This document shows, piece by piece, positions 46,904 to 58,881 of a stretch of 64,000 nt of DNA. Both the position numbers and the translations under genes were made by a program. How positions within the stretch are numbered: the first letter of the stretch is position 1; each line of letters opens with the position of its first letter. Under the pieces are notes generated by a model, which did no database searches, was not told the origin of the DNA, and was given only the letters and a program-made list of their open reading frames with translations. This DNA is from Elmis aenea (taxonomy: Eukaryota > Arthropoda > Insecta > Coleoptera > Elmidae), in assembly GCA_947652605.1 (NCBI GenBank), contig OX393581.1, positions 7,878,640-7,942,639 on the forward strand. Reading direction: 5' to 3'.

Positions 46904-49710
46904 TCAACCATTTTTCGGCTTTGCTGGTAATTGTTTTACCATAACTTTGTAATAATCATGGGGTGATTCGGTTTTATATAACGATTTGCCCTTTTCGTCC
47001 TTAAAATCCTGGTAGCGCACTGATTTGATCGTTCCAAATCCAAAGTTTTCAGCGATTTTCTGAGTAAATAAGCTCGTTGCGTCCACTTTGAATACCTGGA
47101 AACGCATGATGTTAAGTACTTCAGCTTTATAGAAAACCTGAAACCCACTTTAAATCCATATTCCTCGGCGATAATCTCGCTTCTCATAAAGAGCTCTTTA
47201 GCTAAGCCCCGTCCTCTGTATTTAGAATCTACGGATAGGATTCTGAGTTCGAATATTTTGTCTACGCTGTATTTCGTGAACAGATCCAATTCGTGATTCA
47301 CGTTAAAAAGCAATCCAAAAATTAGGCGGAATTCAATATTGTCTGTCGTTTCCAAACTTTTTAGAGCCTTGTCGACTTCACCGCGTCGGGATATACCGTT
47401 TAGCGCGACTCCAGCTATCTGAAAAACAGCTTCATTAAACGGTGTAATAAAAGAATTCCAATCTCGCTTCGTTCCGGCCTTAAATTCATCGGGGTTCTAG
47501 CTCCGAAGCGTTTTATTGTTTTAAAATGAGTTGTGAAATGGAAAAATTAAAACACGACGTGTGATAATGTTCGCACTGAACGTTTCATCAATGTTTGGTT
47601 TAACAAAGCGTCGCTTAAAAATAGGAAATTGACAATGAATTTTATTTGTGGACGTTTGATTGCGTTAGCTACGTTTTACGGCCACGTTTATTCTCTGTAT
47701 CAGAATCCAAGTGATTGGATTTATAGTTTAAACTCGTCTTCAGTGATTTATTGATTTGGACTGCTAACAAATATTGATAAAACCGTAGCTGCTGCACATT
47801 TAAGTCACAGGATTTTTTTAATAGAGTAATTATTGTAACTTCGTTTAATTACTGAGTAGAAAATTCAATTAAAATGCACTAAATCAAGGAATTTATTGAT
47901 GCAACTAGAAAAACTAAGTATGGAGGTAAAAAAAGAAATGGCTTGGGACAAAGTACGAAATTTTAAAATCAGATATCTACAAAAAAAATTATAACGGCAT
48001 GACACTCCCCAACTTGGCCTCCTCTTACCTCTAGGAAGTCCTGATGATGATAAATCATGGGGTACCAAAAATGATTATACTCTAGTTCAGTGGTGCCGAA
48101 CCATTAACTGGGCTCGAGCCAATTTAGAATTTAAAAATTTTAGGCGAGCCACACATAATATATTTTGATTTTAAAATTTTAATTTTAAACGTTTTAATGC
48201 ACAAACAATAAAAATTTGTAATATGTTAAAGAAAATGAGGCACATCAAAAGTTGTCGCGAGCCACATCAAAAGGTGTCGCGAGCAACGGAATGCGCACCA
48301 CTGCTCTAGTTAAACGCAGAGAAAACAAGTTATTTTATTGTAAGCAAGAAGAATGAGCAAAATCTAAAACTAAAACCCTCGGGTCCCAGAGTCCTTCTGG
48401 AGGGATCCTCTGAGCCTTTTTATGATGCTCAGAAATCATCCAAATATAACAATACTACAAAAATATTGTTTAAAAAACAATTCATTGAGGTCCTCTGTAA
48501 ACTTTAAATTTTGGAAAGGATCCTCAGAGTAAACATTTTGAGAAAGACTATAACAGACCATAAATGTAGCAAAATTACTAAGAAAATATTGAAAAAAAAA
48601 ACTTGTTACGTAGATAGGTACCTGTTGAAACTACAATATTGTTACATAAAAGTATCATAGTTCCTCATTTTAAACATGGTCTAAGTACTTATATTATTTT
48701 TGTCCAAAGGTAATGACATGTATCGACTTTCCACATCGTAAAACAGGGCTTTGCGAATTTTATTGCAATATGCAAAAGGCACCAAAATTACTTTAACGTT
48801 AAATGCTTTGCAATGGCCTAGTATGAAGCAGAGTACTTTTTAATACGCTACTTTTTACCTTCCAAATTATAAACAATTTACGCCTGGAATATTTGAAAAA
48901 TATATTACTTTAAATCCTGAAATTTATAATTACCCTATTCGAAATTGCAAGACTTTAATTTGCCATCAAGGAAAAGAAACTTTGCACAAAACTCGTTATT
49001 TTATAAAGGACTTACAATATACAATGAACAAGTAAAACTAATATCACAAGATTTAAACGAGTAATTAGTCTCATCGTAAAGCAAAAATTTTTTTTTTTTT
49101 TAAATTTAATTATGTTGATGTAGCAAAGCTGTAGAAAATATGTTATAATTTATAATTAGCATTTTGTTGAACTGAGGGATGTGATATGCGCTGTAAATTA
49201 GCCTTTTAAGCTAAATAATAATTATTATTAGGTATTATTTTAAAATAATACGCTGGATAAAAATTGGCAAAACTTTTAAACAGATGAGAGAATAATTTAT
49301 AAGAGATAGTGTTGAAAATATTAGGTGAGGCCTTAAGCCATCTTTAATAATTATTTTGGTGGATTTAATGAGCAAGAAAAGGACTCAGATTGCTTATATC
49401 TACGACATGGCCGTAGGTAGCTAATCGCATTGGCCTAAACAGTTCGTTAAGACATTAATAAACAAGCCAAAATATTGATTTTGTATAAACTACCCAAAAT
49501 ACTCACTTCCCCAGTCTTAGAATCAACGGCCATTACCGAGAGGCCGTCTTGTAATGTCATTAGATCGTGTTTTTCTAAAAGTTCACAAGGCTGGCCATGC
49601 TTGCACAGACCTACCGACATATTAAGAGGTTCATCGGGAAAATTATGACGTAAATGATCAATAACTTCTTCATATCGGGAAGCGGGCACCGGACCATACT
49701 CAAAATCCAT
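46904..49710 (-). CDS. Arylalkylamine N-acetyltransferase-like (insect AANAT/DAT type), 3 exons
   Basis: GNAT-fold enzyme predicted to transfer acetyl from acetyl-CoA to arylalkylamines such as dopamine, octopamine or serotonin. In insects this affects cuticle sclerotisation and pigmentation and amine inactivation. Coding exons on the minus strand are 49507-49710, 47149-47418 and 46904-47095, all joined in phase 0, giving 221 residues, a normal length. The start MDFEYGPVPASRYEEVIDHL is the typical N-terminus. The acetyl-CoA motif A is SVDSKYRGRGLAKEL (R-G-R-G-L/A loop), followed by VFKVDATSLFTQKIAENFGF. Donors are GTGAGT and GTGGGT; acceptors are TTTTTCAG and TTTCCAG. Intron 1 (2.1 kb) carries a hAT MITE and a LINE tail. 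The substrate cannot be told from sequence, as insects have many paralogs. Confidence 0.88.
48088..48303. mobile_element. hAT-type MITE, 216 bp
   Basis: The 8-bp target duplication CTCTAGTT is exact on both sides (48080-48087 and 48304-48311). The ends are CAGTGGTGCCGAACC and, reverse-complemented, CAGTGGTGCGCATTCC. It contains repeated GCGAGCCACA motifs, no gene, and lies in the AANAT-like intron 1. Confidence 0.88.
48730..49230 (+). pseudogene. LINE 3'-end fragment with ATT tail
   Basis: Broken frames follow the same order as the C-terminal part of the LINE at 22918-24097 (an ALR-x-I-L-x-C-like start, then INNL...EYL and a YKGL-like end). The segment finishes at an AATAATAATTATTATTA stretch near 49211-49230. 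It is much more decayed than that copy. Confidence 0.5.
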
Positions 49711-50018
49711 TTATCTGCAACAAAAACACGTGAAACGACTAGTAGATTGGCTTAAAAACGGCATAAAGTCACAATAATTGCGATAAGTTTGTCTTTGTTA
49801 ATTTAAGTGATGTTTATTGCTATATTTTGTTGGCTTTAATCAGCAATTTAAGTTATAATAAGGCAATAAGGCAATGGCAATATTTTAAAAACTTTTGGGT
49901 GCGATTAATGATTGGAAAAGTGTTTGGATTTTCTAGTGATTCATGACTTTGGAAAATAATAGAAGAAACTTAACTAAACATGGCCCTTTTTCACGAAGAA
50001 TCTCTTGAAGAAATCTTA

Positions 50019-50158
50019 TGGTGCCTGTACACCTGAGAGTAAAGTACTCTCGAGAGTAGCGTCGCCAAGGATACAGCCCCTGAGAGTAACTCGCGATTGG
50101 CTGTATCCTTGGCGACGCTACTCTCGAGAGTACTTTACTCTCAGGTGTACAGGCACCA
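50019..50158. mobile_element. Near-perfect hairpin MITE, 140 bp, Harbinger-like
   Basis: The arms of 60 bp are exact reverse complements as far as I can read them (outer end TGGTGCCTGTACACCTGAGA), leaving a loop of about 20 bp. Each arm itself contains the palindrome AGTACTCTCGAGAGTACT. TTA lies on both sides (50016-50018 and 50159-50161), fitting a PIF/Harbinger target duplication. The lack of divergence suggests recent insertion. There is no coding content. Confidence 0.88.
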
Positions 50159-51329
50159 TTAGACAAATACAAAGACTTGGCTTTCTTCAGTAGCAATTAT
50201 ATTAGTTGCTACTGATAAAGAGATGAGAGTATTGAAACTAGTCTAGCATTTATGCAAGAGATCCTTAAGAAAACAAAGATGAGGGAACTTTTAAATAAAC
50301 TCGTTTATTAGCCTAATAAGACCTTTAAGTAAACTGTCGAAAAAAAATTAAATAACAATGTTGCAAATGTCAAAAGTGTGCATATTTCGTTCAATTTTAA
50401 TTAAAAAATTATGCACTTTCTTAAATCTCAAAATTTGGTTGTTTGTAAATACTCAAATAAATTTACTAATAATCCAAAAGCATGCATTTTTTTTGCTATG
50501 TCATCCTTGCTTTAAAAATTGCGTTTTTTAAATATGAAACTAATTTAAATGTATTGCAAAAACCGCTCGAGAATTTACAATTGGCTTGACAAACTTTGAA
50601 ATAATGAGTATCTTATTATTTCAAGAGTCAACGGTAAAGTTTTGTTGTACTTATTTTTGCTTACTTTTTTATTTCGAGGTTCATCTTCGAAGTTTTGTGC
50701 GTATGTAACAGCCCTTATTCTAACTTGCAACTGAACACAAAATGTGTAGTGGGAAATTTAAACTGTGCAGTGGGAATAAGATATTTGAGCAGTAATTAAT
50801 CAACGATTATCCGAATACCATCAATGTTTCGCAAAAAAAAGTCATTTTAAAGCAGTATTTATTGAGGTGGCGGACACCCTAATAACATTTAAATGATAAA
50901 TTTTAAATCGACTTAAATTTAAAAAAGATTTTAGGATTTTATAACCTTTCGTTACTCTCCCTTTTTGATTTATGTGATTTTTTGTTCTATTTACATTCAT
51001 TTACAGTGCGCGTCAGAACGATGGAATAAATTCTTAAGGTCGAAATAATATTTTTTTAAGAAAATTTTTGAGAACACATTTTTTTTAGATTAATTTCTCG
51101 ATCTTCGTTTGTTTTCGAGTAATGACGTCTTCACCATATTTTTGAAATGGTAACTGCCATATTTTTTTCTTGATTCTGATAGGGCTTCTGATTCTCGTAA
51201 TGACAGCATAAAAATTTTGACACCTTACATAAGAAGATTTTCGAACAAAACACAATAATTGAAAATAGAAAAACCTAAATTTTATTATTTGCTAAAATTA
51301 ATCAAAAACACTGTTACTAATTAAATTAA

Positions 51330-51870
51330 GCGTTCGAACTGCCATCCATTGGTTTCCTGACAATAAGGAAGCCTATTTACATATTCTTTTTGTATCTTTT
51401 GAACGACTCCTGGGTTAATTCAGATGTGGCTTTCGTCTCTAATCAGATTTTTTAAATCTTCCACATCATGTGGCCTAACGACGTAGATTTTCAATTTGAT
51501 GAAGAGTAATCAAGAGGTGTGAGGTCTGGAAACCTTGTTGGCCACTCAATTAGCCCTCGCCTACCAATCCATCTTCTAGGAAAGTAATTTTCCAGAAAAC
51601 TGCGAAAAGGACGTGCAAAGTGCTGGTGCGCCGTCTTGCTGATCCCAGACAGTATTCCCTGGTAGGTCGGTATCATTCTCGTTCGGAAACATTTCAGCTG
51701 GTATAGGTATAAGTTCATTTCCCAAAGACTCCAAGTTTCTTTTCCCTTTGAGGTTTTCTTCAAAGAAATCGGTCCTAATATTCTATCGTCGACTATACCT
51801 GTCCACACAGTTAATTTTTGTGGGTGTTAAATATGTACCTCCACCACCCAGTGAGATTTTTCTCTGCTAT
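51330..51870 (-). pseudogene. IS630/mariner-related transposase fragment
   Basis: The minus strand encodes VWTGIVDDRILGPISLKKTS, then HFARPFRSFLENYFPRRWIG, RRGLIEWPTRFPDLTPLDYS and, after a shift, a C-terminus resembling VNRLPYCQETNGWQFERLI. This is the second half of a DDE/D transposase with the late aspartate (TPLDYS) preserved. The N-terminal half is missing and several stops are present. Confidence 0.75.
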
Positions 51871-52857
51871 TTGAGCAATTTTTTTTTAACAATAAAACTT
51901 GGGTTTTTCAATTTTTTTATTCAAAAATGTTTTTTGAAAGGTGTCATAATTTAATTTAGTCTCATAAATAAGTGTGTGTTCTTAAAAAGTGAAATATTCG
52001 TGCCCAAAGATGTTTTCAAAAAATATTGATTCGATTTTAATGAATTTATATCACACTTTTGCTGCACTTTGTATTTACATAATATAATCAATCTGTGATT
52101 AATGGAATGAAAAGTGCTGATAGAATAAAACCAAATGGAAAAATAGTTACACAGATATAAAACTAGAATTATTGCCTTTTTTTTCCATTCATTTCTTATG
52201 AATAACTTATTTACTTTAGAATTTACCGGTTGTCTAAAACAATAATTATATGTGTGCAGTAGGAAAAAGACGTTAAAATAAGGCCTGCTATGTAAATAGC
52301 TCTCAACATAAATTGATTTCAATATTCCACCCTAGCTATCTATTGTTGTATTCATATAACAACCGGAACTTATTCGAAATCAATAAAATCTGTTTGTATT
52401 ATTAAACATCGTTCATTGTAATATATTGAGCGTGTTCGGAGCTCATGTTAATTTACATGCAAAGTCCTAAAAATAATACTATTATGAAGTTAAGTTTGTT
52501 TAATTTACGCTGGAGTTACAAAACAGGTCAATGGCAATTTTGTAAATAAAGTTTAACAAATAAAGTTACACACGTAAAACTTCAAAATTTTACAACTTTT
52601 CCGATTGTAAAAACACTGTTTCAAATAAATTTTAAAACTTAGAAGTTGTTGCAAGAAATATTTAAGTTTATAATGTCAGAAATTACCTGCAACAACCTTA
52701 AATTTTAATCAATTTAAGTTAATTGCTTGGATAATTTAATTCTTAATTGAGTTTACATATTTTAACTGAAAAATCTTTATGTCTGATGCTTTAAAACTAA
52801 TTTTACTTACGTCATAAGCTGAGCATATTTGAAAGACGAATTTATTTACCACCTACC

Positions 52858-53030
52858 TGTTACAGCTGTAGCCTTCTGCGAATGAGGTTAAACGAACTAG
52901 TAAATAGAGCTTCAGTTTTCAGGCGAGCTTTTCAGGACTTATCGCTGTGAGCTTTCGCCCTATACTGAACACGATCTTCGTTTCTCGGTCCTGTTGCCTC
53001 CAGCAACGCCCGGGAAATTGTTTCCAGGGA
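52858..53030 (-). promoter_or_regulatory. Candidate promoter and 5' non-coding exon with X-box-like motif
   Basis: On the minus strand, GC-richer unique sequence ends in AACAG followed by GTAGGT, a donor-like site at about 52857. It contains TTCAGTATAGGG, which resembles an arthropod initiator, and GTTGCCTCCAGCAAC (52993-53007), a palindrome matching the RFX X-box consensus. The nearest minus-strand gene downstream is the AANAT-like gene, 3.2 kb away, so this may be its 5'-UTR exon. Inference only. Confidence 0.35.
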
Positions 53031-53389
53031 TGTATTCAGGATAATAAAAGAGGTTTGTTGTCCCTTATATGACCAAAATCAAATTTTCAGGTTCATTATT
53101 TCCGAATGTTTTTTAAATTAACTTATTTACTTAAAAAAAATATGTATTGCTGAGAATTAAATCAATAATATTTACTGATTATTTTTAGAATGAAATAAAA
53201 ATGATTAATATTTTAAATTTATAATAACTGCGATTTCATTATAAAAATAATCAAGATTTCTTTAAATTATACAAAATATGACCGTTCAATGATACAAAAG
53301 ATACAGCTGTGTTTTTAGAATTGCGAAAAGTCGTTGTTAATTTATCAAAATTTGATTAATCTGTCTACTAGAGATGTATCGATTACTTA

Positions 53390-54140
53390 CTTAATCCATG
53401 TCGCCTATCTACCCTCGGGTGTAAGGCTGTAAGGCATTGGGTGGAGTTGAGTTTTCTTTGGTTGGAGTCTTCCATATCTTCCTCCATTCTCTTCTGTTTT
53501 GAATCTTATTCCCTGCATCCTCTCACTTCATTCCTCTTCTGTCCAGCATTTGTTTTACTCCTTCCTGCCACCTTTTTCTTGGCCTGCTTCTCGTTTTCTT
53601 TTTGTTTCTTCGCGCACTTTTCTTGTTAACCTTGTGTTGTCCATACGTTTAACATGTCCGAACCATGGTAGTATTCCTTCTTCTATTTTATTTCTCATTG
53701 ATTTCACTTTTAAATTTTCTGTGTGTTGAGTTTCCAATTTTGTCCAATTTGGTTTTATTTTCTATTTTTCTCAGAAATTTAGCCGGTTGCTTCCAAAGCC
53801 TTTTTGTGTTTTTCTGTTGTGGTCCATATCTCAGGGGCATATGTTAGCATAGGGGTGACTACTTTCGTATTTCTATTTTTATTTCTGTAGCGATTTCTTT
53901 TTTCCCTAGGAATGTGTTTTTAATAATATTGAATAATCTTCCTCCTTTTGTTTTTCTTTCTCTGATTTCTTCGTCGATTTCTCCGTCTTCTGTTATCATC
54001 GATCCTACATATTTTAATTTTTGCACTTGTTTTAGGTTTCCTCCATTCAGCTCCATATTGTGTTGCTGTGCAGTTTTTCCTATAATCAATGTGTCCACTT
54101 TCTTTTGGTTTATTTTCCTTTTAACTTATAAGTAGGTACC
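53390..54140 (-). pseudogene. LINE 3'-end fragment (RT thumb and C-terminus)
   Basis: The minus strand reads ELNGGNLKQVQKLKYVGSMI followed by TEDGEIDEEIRERKTKGGRL, then shifted frames including ILPWFGHVKRMDNTRLTRKV. The end reads LNSTQCLTALHPRVDRRHGL, the usual LINE terminus of this class. There are multiple stops in the middle section. It is related to the RT piece at 3832-4460. Confidence 0.8.
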
Positions 54141-54191
54141 GCACATTTGATGTGCTTAAGTGGAGCATAATTATATAGTCTCAATCAAAAC

Positions 54192-55270
54192 CAGGATTGA
54201 GCAGATTTAAATCACGATTTAAATCAAGTGATTTTTAAAAAAAAATCATTGATTTAAATCAAGTGATTTTAAAAAAAAATATATTAATTTAAATCACAGA
54301 TTATATGAGTAGATACAATATAATAATTATAATAAAACAAAATTGTTTTACTATTAGTAATTAAATACACGAAATGGTGAATAAAACATATCAATTCGCT
54401 CTTGTAAAGTAATATTATTGTGGAAATGCAATAATACAAAAAATAAATGACAAGTTTTTGACGTTAGCGAAGTGAACAGTCAGTTTTTTCAATTTCCACG
54501 GCACTCTATTGCTTCAATACCGATTTGAAAAAAAATGTCGAATATCTCGAAAAGTATGAGTTTTGGGTATAGGACATACTTAACAAAATATGAAGCTCTT
54601 TTAAAGATGAATTCGATGACATAAAAAAATACAGGGGTTCACATTTGAAAAAATCGAGTTACGAGCTTTTGAAAATCGTGGAAGTTGCCACCTATTTATA
54701 AACACTCCTGTATGTGTGATTCAATTTTTTTCATATCGAGCGAACAGAGAAAAAAACCTGTAGTATTTTATATTGATGCAAAGCTAAAATTAAGGCGGTC
54801 AAAAATATTAAATAAAAAATTGGGTGTTGTATTTGAAATATATAAATTGCTATTAGTTCCAGAAAGGTGACTCACCCTGTATATTTGAAAATATTTTTAT
54901 TGTATTGTTTAGAAAAAACTGTATAAAATAGCATTAGATTCAACTTCATATCTCAAGCAGTTTTGCCACAATCGACCGATCCCGCACTAATGACTCACCC
55001 TGTATATAATTAATTAAACATCACCATTTAGCACTGATTTTTTCAAAATTCTTAATCATTATATTTAATTTTTCATTTTGACAAAAATTCACCAATGAAT
55101 TAAATATATTGGTTATTAAATATATTAGCACAAAACAGAAATAGCATGTGAATATGTCACTAAATGCGATAAATATGGCACATTTAATTTAAATCAAAAA
55201 AATCTGATTTAAATCAAATAAATCGATTTTTTTGATTTAAAAAAAAATAATATGATTTTTATCCACCCTG
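54192..55270. mobile_element. Non-autonomous hAT element, 1079 bp
   Basis: The 8-bp duplication ATCAAAAC is exact on both sides (54184-54191 and 55271-55278). Termini are CAGGATTGAGCAGATTTAAA and, reverse-complemented, CAGGGTGGATAAAAATCATA, each followed by many GATTTAAATCA repeats that face each other. TACAGGGTG-family ends (54876, 55003) lie inside, showing nested insertions. There is no transposase gene. Confidence 0.85.
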
Positions 55271-58200
55271 ATCAAAACATATGACGTCAAATTATTTTTA
55301 AAAAGGTTATTAGCCTTAACACTTAACAACAACATTTAGAGTAAAATAGAAAAAAACAAGTCTATTAAACTCGAATAATCTTTTGATAAATGAAAAATGC
55401 AAAGCCCAAATTGTGATAATTTCAACTACCCCAAATTTCAAATATAATTTTTTTTTACTATATTCTACATCGTTTATTCGTTTGTTTTAATTTAAAAAAT
55501 GTCACTACATGTAGAATTTAACGAAAATACAGCGTTGCTTTAACTTCAAGTCTAGATTTTATTATGGAAAATATACTAAAATTACGGATTGTATCAATTA
55601 ATCGGTAACACCCTTAGTCAAAATATATTTTTTTTAAAGAATTATAGTGTTTAAGTGATATGACGGCGTGAAAAATTATTTTAAAAAACTAATTTGATTT
55701 TTTTTATTTAAAACTTTTTTTAAATTATTTTTATTTATTAAATATATAGTAATACAGCCTTAAACCACTAGAAACTATTTTCGGTTTAACTATGTTTATC
55801 ATTTCCATCCAATTACATTCAAAATTTAATCAAAAAACCACTTAATTCTCACAAAATGCTTATACGGGAATCCCCATTCTAACTAGGGGTGTTTCCCGGC
55901 ACCGACCATTCTAAGAAACAGTTGTGAATTCCAAGAACCCCGTAGTACGGCCTTGTGAAGGTCGCATGCATAGTTTCATTCATAAAACTAAAAACAATTG
56001 CTAGCGGGGGCGGTTCTTCAGTGCCTAGTTTGTAACAATAATCACGAAGTCTAACCTAGAATCACGAAACTGCTACCTAATCTCAGTATTTTTAACATTG
56101 TAAAACAATTTTGGAGGTGTTATTCTACAAAATAGCAAAATTGGAAGATAGAAGATAGAAGAACGTCATTTTGCAAAAATAGCTTGAATAAACGAGTTAG
56201 AACTATCGTTTCTAGGACAATTTTGCAAGGAATAGAGCGCTGATAAAAGTAATGTCCATTACTTTTCAATTTGTTGTAAGTTTTTGTACTTTTTTACAGC
56301 CCCTTTTTGAATATTCCGCTAAAGTACTGTCGATATTACAGTTTAGTAACTTTTATTTTAAAAGTTCTGCCAGCATTTGAACATTTCGGTCGAGTAACGA
56401 CGTTTTCGGTTTAGTTTAACGTTACCCAATGTTGTTATAGCAAATAAATTAGTGTTTTGTGCGTTTGATTAAAAAACTAAGTGTTGTTTTGTATGGATTA
56501 GTGTTTTTAAAGTTATTTGTGATAAATCAACGCAAAAAATTAATTAACAAGGGATTGTGCAAGTGATATCAGAACCTCAACCATTTTACCATCAATCAGA
56601 ACAGATTTAATTAAAAGTAAGCTTTTAAAATTTTACCAGTTTTCGGTTCATGATTAGCAAATGTTTTTGATTTATTTTGCGTTGAATTATTAGAAAAAAA
56701 CAAACTTTAAACACATACATTTTTATTGTTACTGCACATTCGTACATACATGTAGACAAACGTATAACAATTCTAATAGTTACATTTTAACAAATTTCGA
56801 ATGTACATTTCAAAAATTTACAATCAGAGAATAAAAATGACATGAAAATCGAACATGTCATGTAAAATTTATAATGTAGAAGTGCAACGCGCACCTGTAG
56901 CTACAATTTCGATTACTTTACTTTAGCCGTGATAAACACACATCAGAAATATTGGTGAATAATAACAATCATGATTTTAATGGATAAATCCCTTCCATAA
57001 CATTCGTAACGAAAGTTTAGTTTCCTGCTAAACCTCATCAATCTAATAAAATTATCCAAACCGATAGAATAGCGTTATCTTATATAATACTCGCTACATT
57101 CTTAGCCTGAAAAATGTTTTGATGTACAAATGGAAACCATTAAAGTAAATGAACTTGTTAAGCAAAATTTACTCGAGTTTCGAAATAGTTATAGAATACC
57201 TTGTTAACATACTATAAAATGTTTTTAAAACGACAACACACGTTCGAGCAGCTACTTTTTAAAACAAAACTTAAACAATCGCTATCAGCAATTTTGTTTT
57301 GTTGTGGCATGTGTTTTTAATTATTATCTAATTACCTAACTATAAAGCTATTATTTCTCATAAAATCGTAATTATTTATTCCATAAAGTATACGTATTTA
57401 CAATAGCGAAAGGAAAGCGTACAATATTGAATGATTTTACAATTTTTTTACATTATACATGTTTAGTATAGTGAGGAATTTGGTAAGCTTTTTAAATCGA
57501 AAAGCTTGCCATTTTAAAAAATGCCACTGACTCAATTATTATATGATATTTTAATGCATGTGATGGCTAATGAAAGTAACACGATAATTAATGTTAAACG
57601 CAGGATTAGCTAGTTCTGATTTTTGTATGTTTTGATCGATTTAAACAACGAATTAATTAGTTTTTATTGTACAAAATTTTCCTGAGTTGACACAAAACTG
57701 TTTGATTTTATTTGCTCAAACATGTCCTGCTTTCACTGCCTTTATTTGTGCTTTTCTTTAGTAATTTCTGAAATACTTGCTATTGTTTAATGTTCCTGGA
57801 AATATTTAAAACCTTCGGTTTTTCAAAAATAGTTTTAAATATTTAAACTCCTGAATTCAATCTGTTAAAATAAAAATGTTACCCGGGTAGGGTGTTTCTT
57901 CTATAACACCTTGTACATTCAAACTTATAGTACCACTTTAAATTTTTATTTAGTTTAGTAATTTAATTAATTGAAATATAAATATGAATAAAAGAATCTG
58001 ATGTGCTTTCTTTATAAATTTTCTTTATATTTTTGTTAAAACATCACTAAAGGCAGTACAAAGTTACATGTTACATAAAGTGCTTAAACTGAAACAATTG
58101 CATTGAATACTTGGAATGCCTTAACATTAGAGAAACAAAAGAACATTTGCTAATATACATATAGTCTTATATATCTACACCGAACAGATATCGGCAATGA

Positions 58201-58378
58201 TGAGCGACTTTTTTCTGTAAACTATCGTATCCTCAACCCTCTATTCTAAAATTGTTTGGTTATTCTTTACTTTTAAGATTAACTTATTCAGGGAAAAAAC
58301 TCGCCGTGCCCGTTTGCCCAACGTGAATATAAATTGATCCAAATGAAATATATTTTGACAAGCTTAAAACAATTGGAT

Positions 58379-58631
58379 GTTTAAAGCCTAAAGGATAAAA
58401 ACAAATGAATGTTTAGAGCCTAAAGGAAAAAAAACAAATTAATGTTTAAGCCTAAAGGAAAAAACAAATGAATGTTTAAAGCCTGAAGGATGAAAACAAA
58501 TGAATGTTTAAAGCCTAAAGAAAAAACAAATGAATGTTTAAAGCCTAAAGGATGAAAACAAATTAATGTTTAAAGCCTAAAGGATGAAAACAAATGAATG
58601 TTTAAAGCCTTAAGGAAACAACAAATGAATG
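58379..58631. repeat. Minisatellite, about 8 copies of a 30-33 bp unit
   Basis: The unit consensus begins TTTAAAGCCTAAAGGATGAA and ends AACAAATGAATG. Copies differ by one to three bases and by small length changes in the AAAGGA(T/A)(G/A)AAAA part. It lies about 250 bp past the V-ATPase subunit D stop codon, so it may be in the 3' UTR or just beyond. Confidence 0.9.
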
Positions 58632-58881
58632 ATATAAAACAATTGCTCCCAAGTGTAATATTTTAAATTTTCCCTGAACGTATTAAACTCCAAGTAGAAA
58701 TAAACCAATTTGTTGTTACAATATGGTGATAATATCGACTAAGATACTTAAAACAATTGCCTTTAAGGCAAAAATAATACTTAATGAACAAATGTACAGC
58801 GTCTAGTTATATACATTATTTTTGACATACATACATAAAATGGAAAATTTTGCTGTTAGCGTGCATATTTTCTTCTTGCAC

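Larger units (their letters stand above)
49711..58374. other. Intergenic region between the AANAT-like and V-ATPase genes
   Basis: No protein gene was recognised. It contains the hairpin MITE 50019-50158, transposase and LINE relics (51330-51870, 53390-54140), a 1079-bp hAT element and a possible AANAT 5' exon at 52858-53030. The stretches 50230-51320, 51880-52850 and 55280-58370 are AT-rich with nothing identifiable. One segment at about 56330-56610 is less repetitive and ends in a GTAAGC that could be a donor, but no coding exon follows. Confidence 0.6.

Noticed and set aside
51951..52322. 123-codon minus-strand frame
   Set aside because: AT-rich, low-complexity translation without domain or start context.
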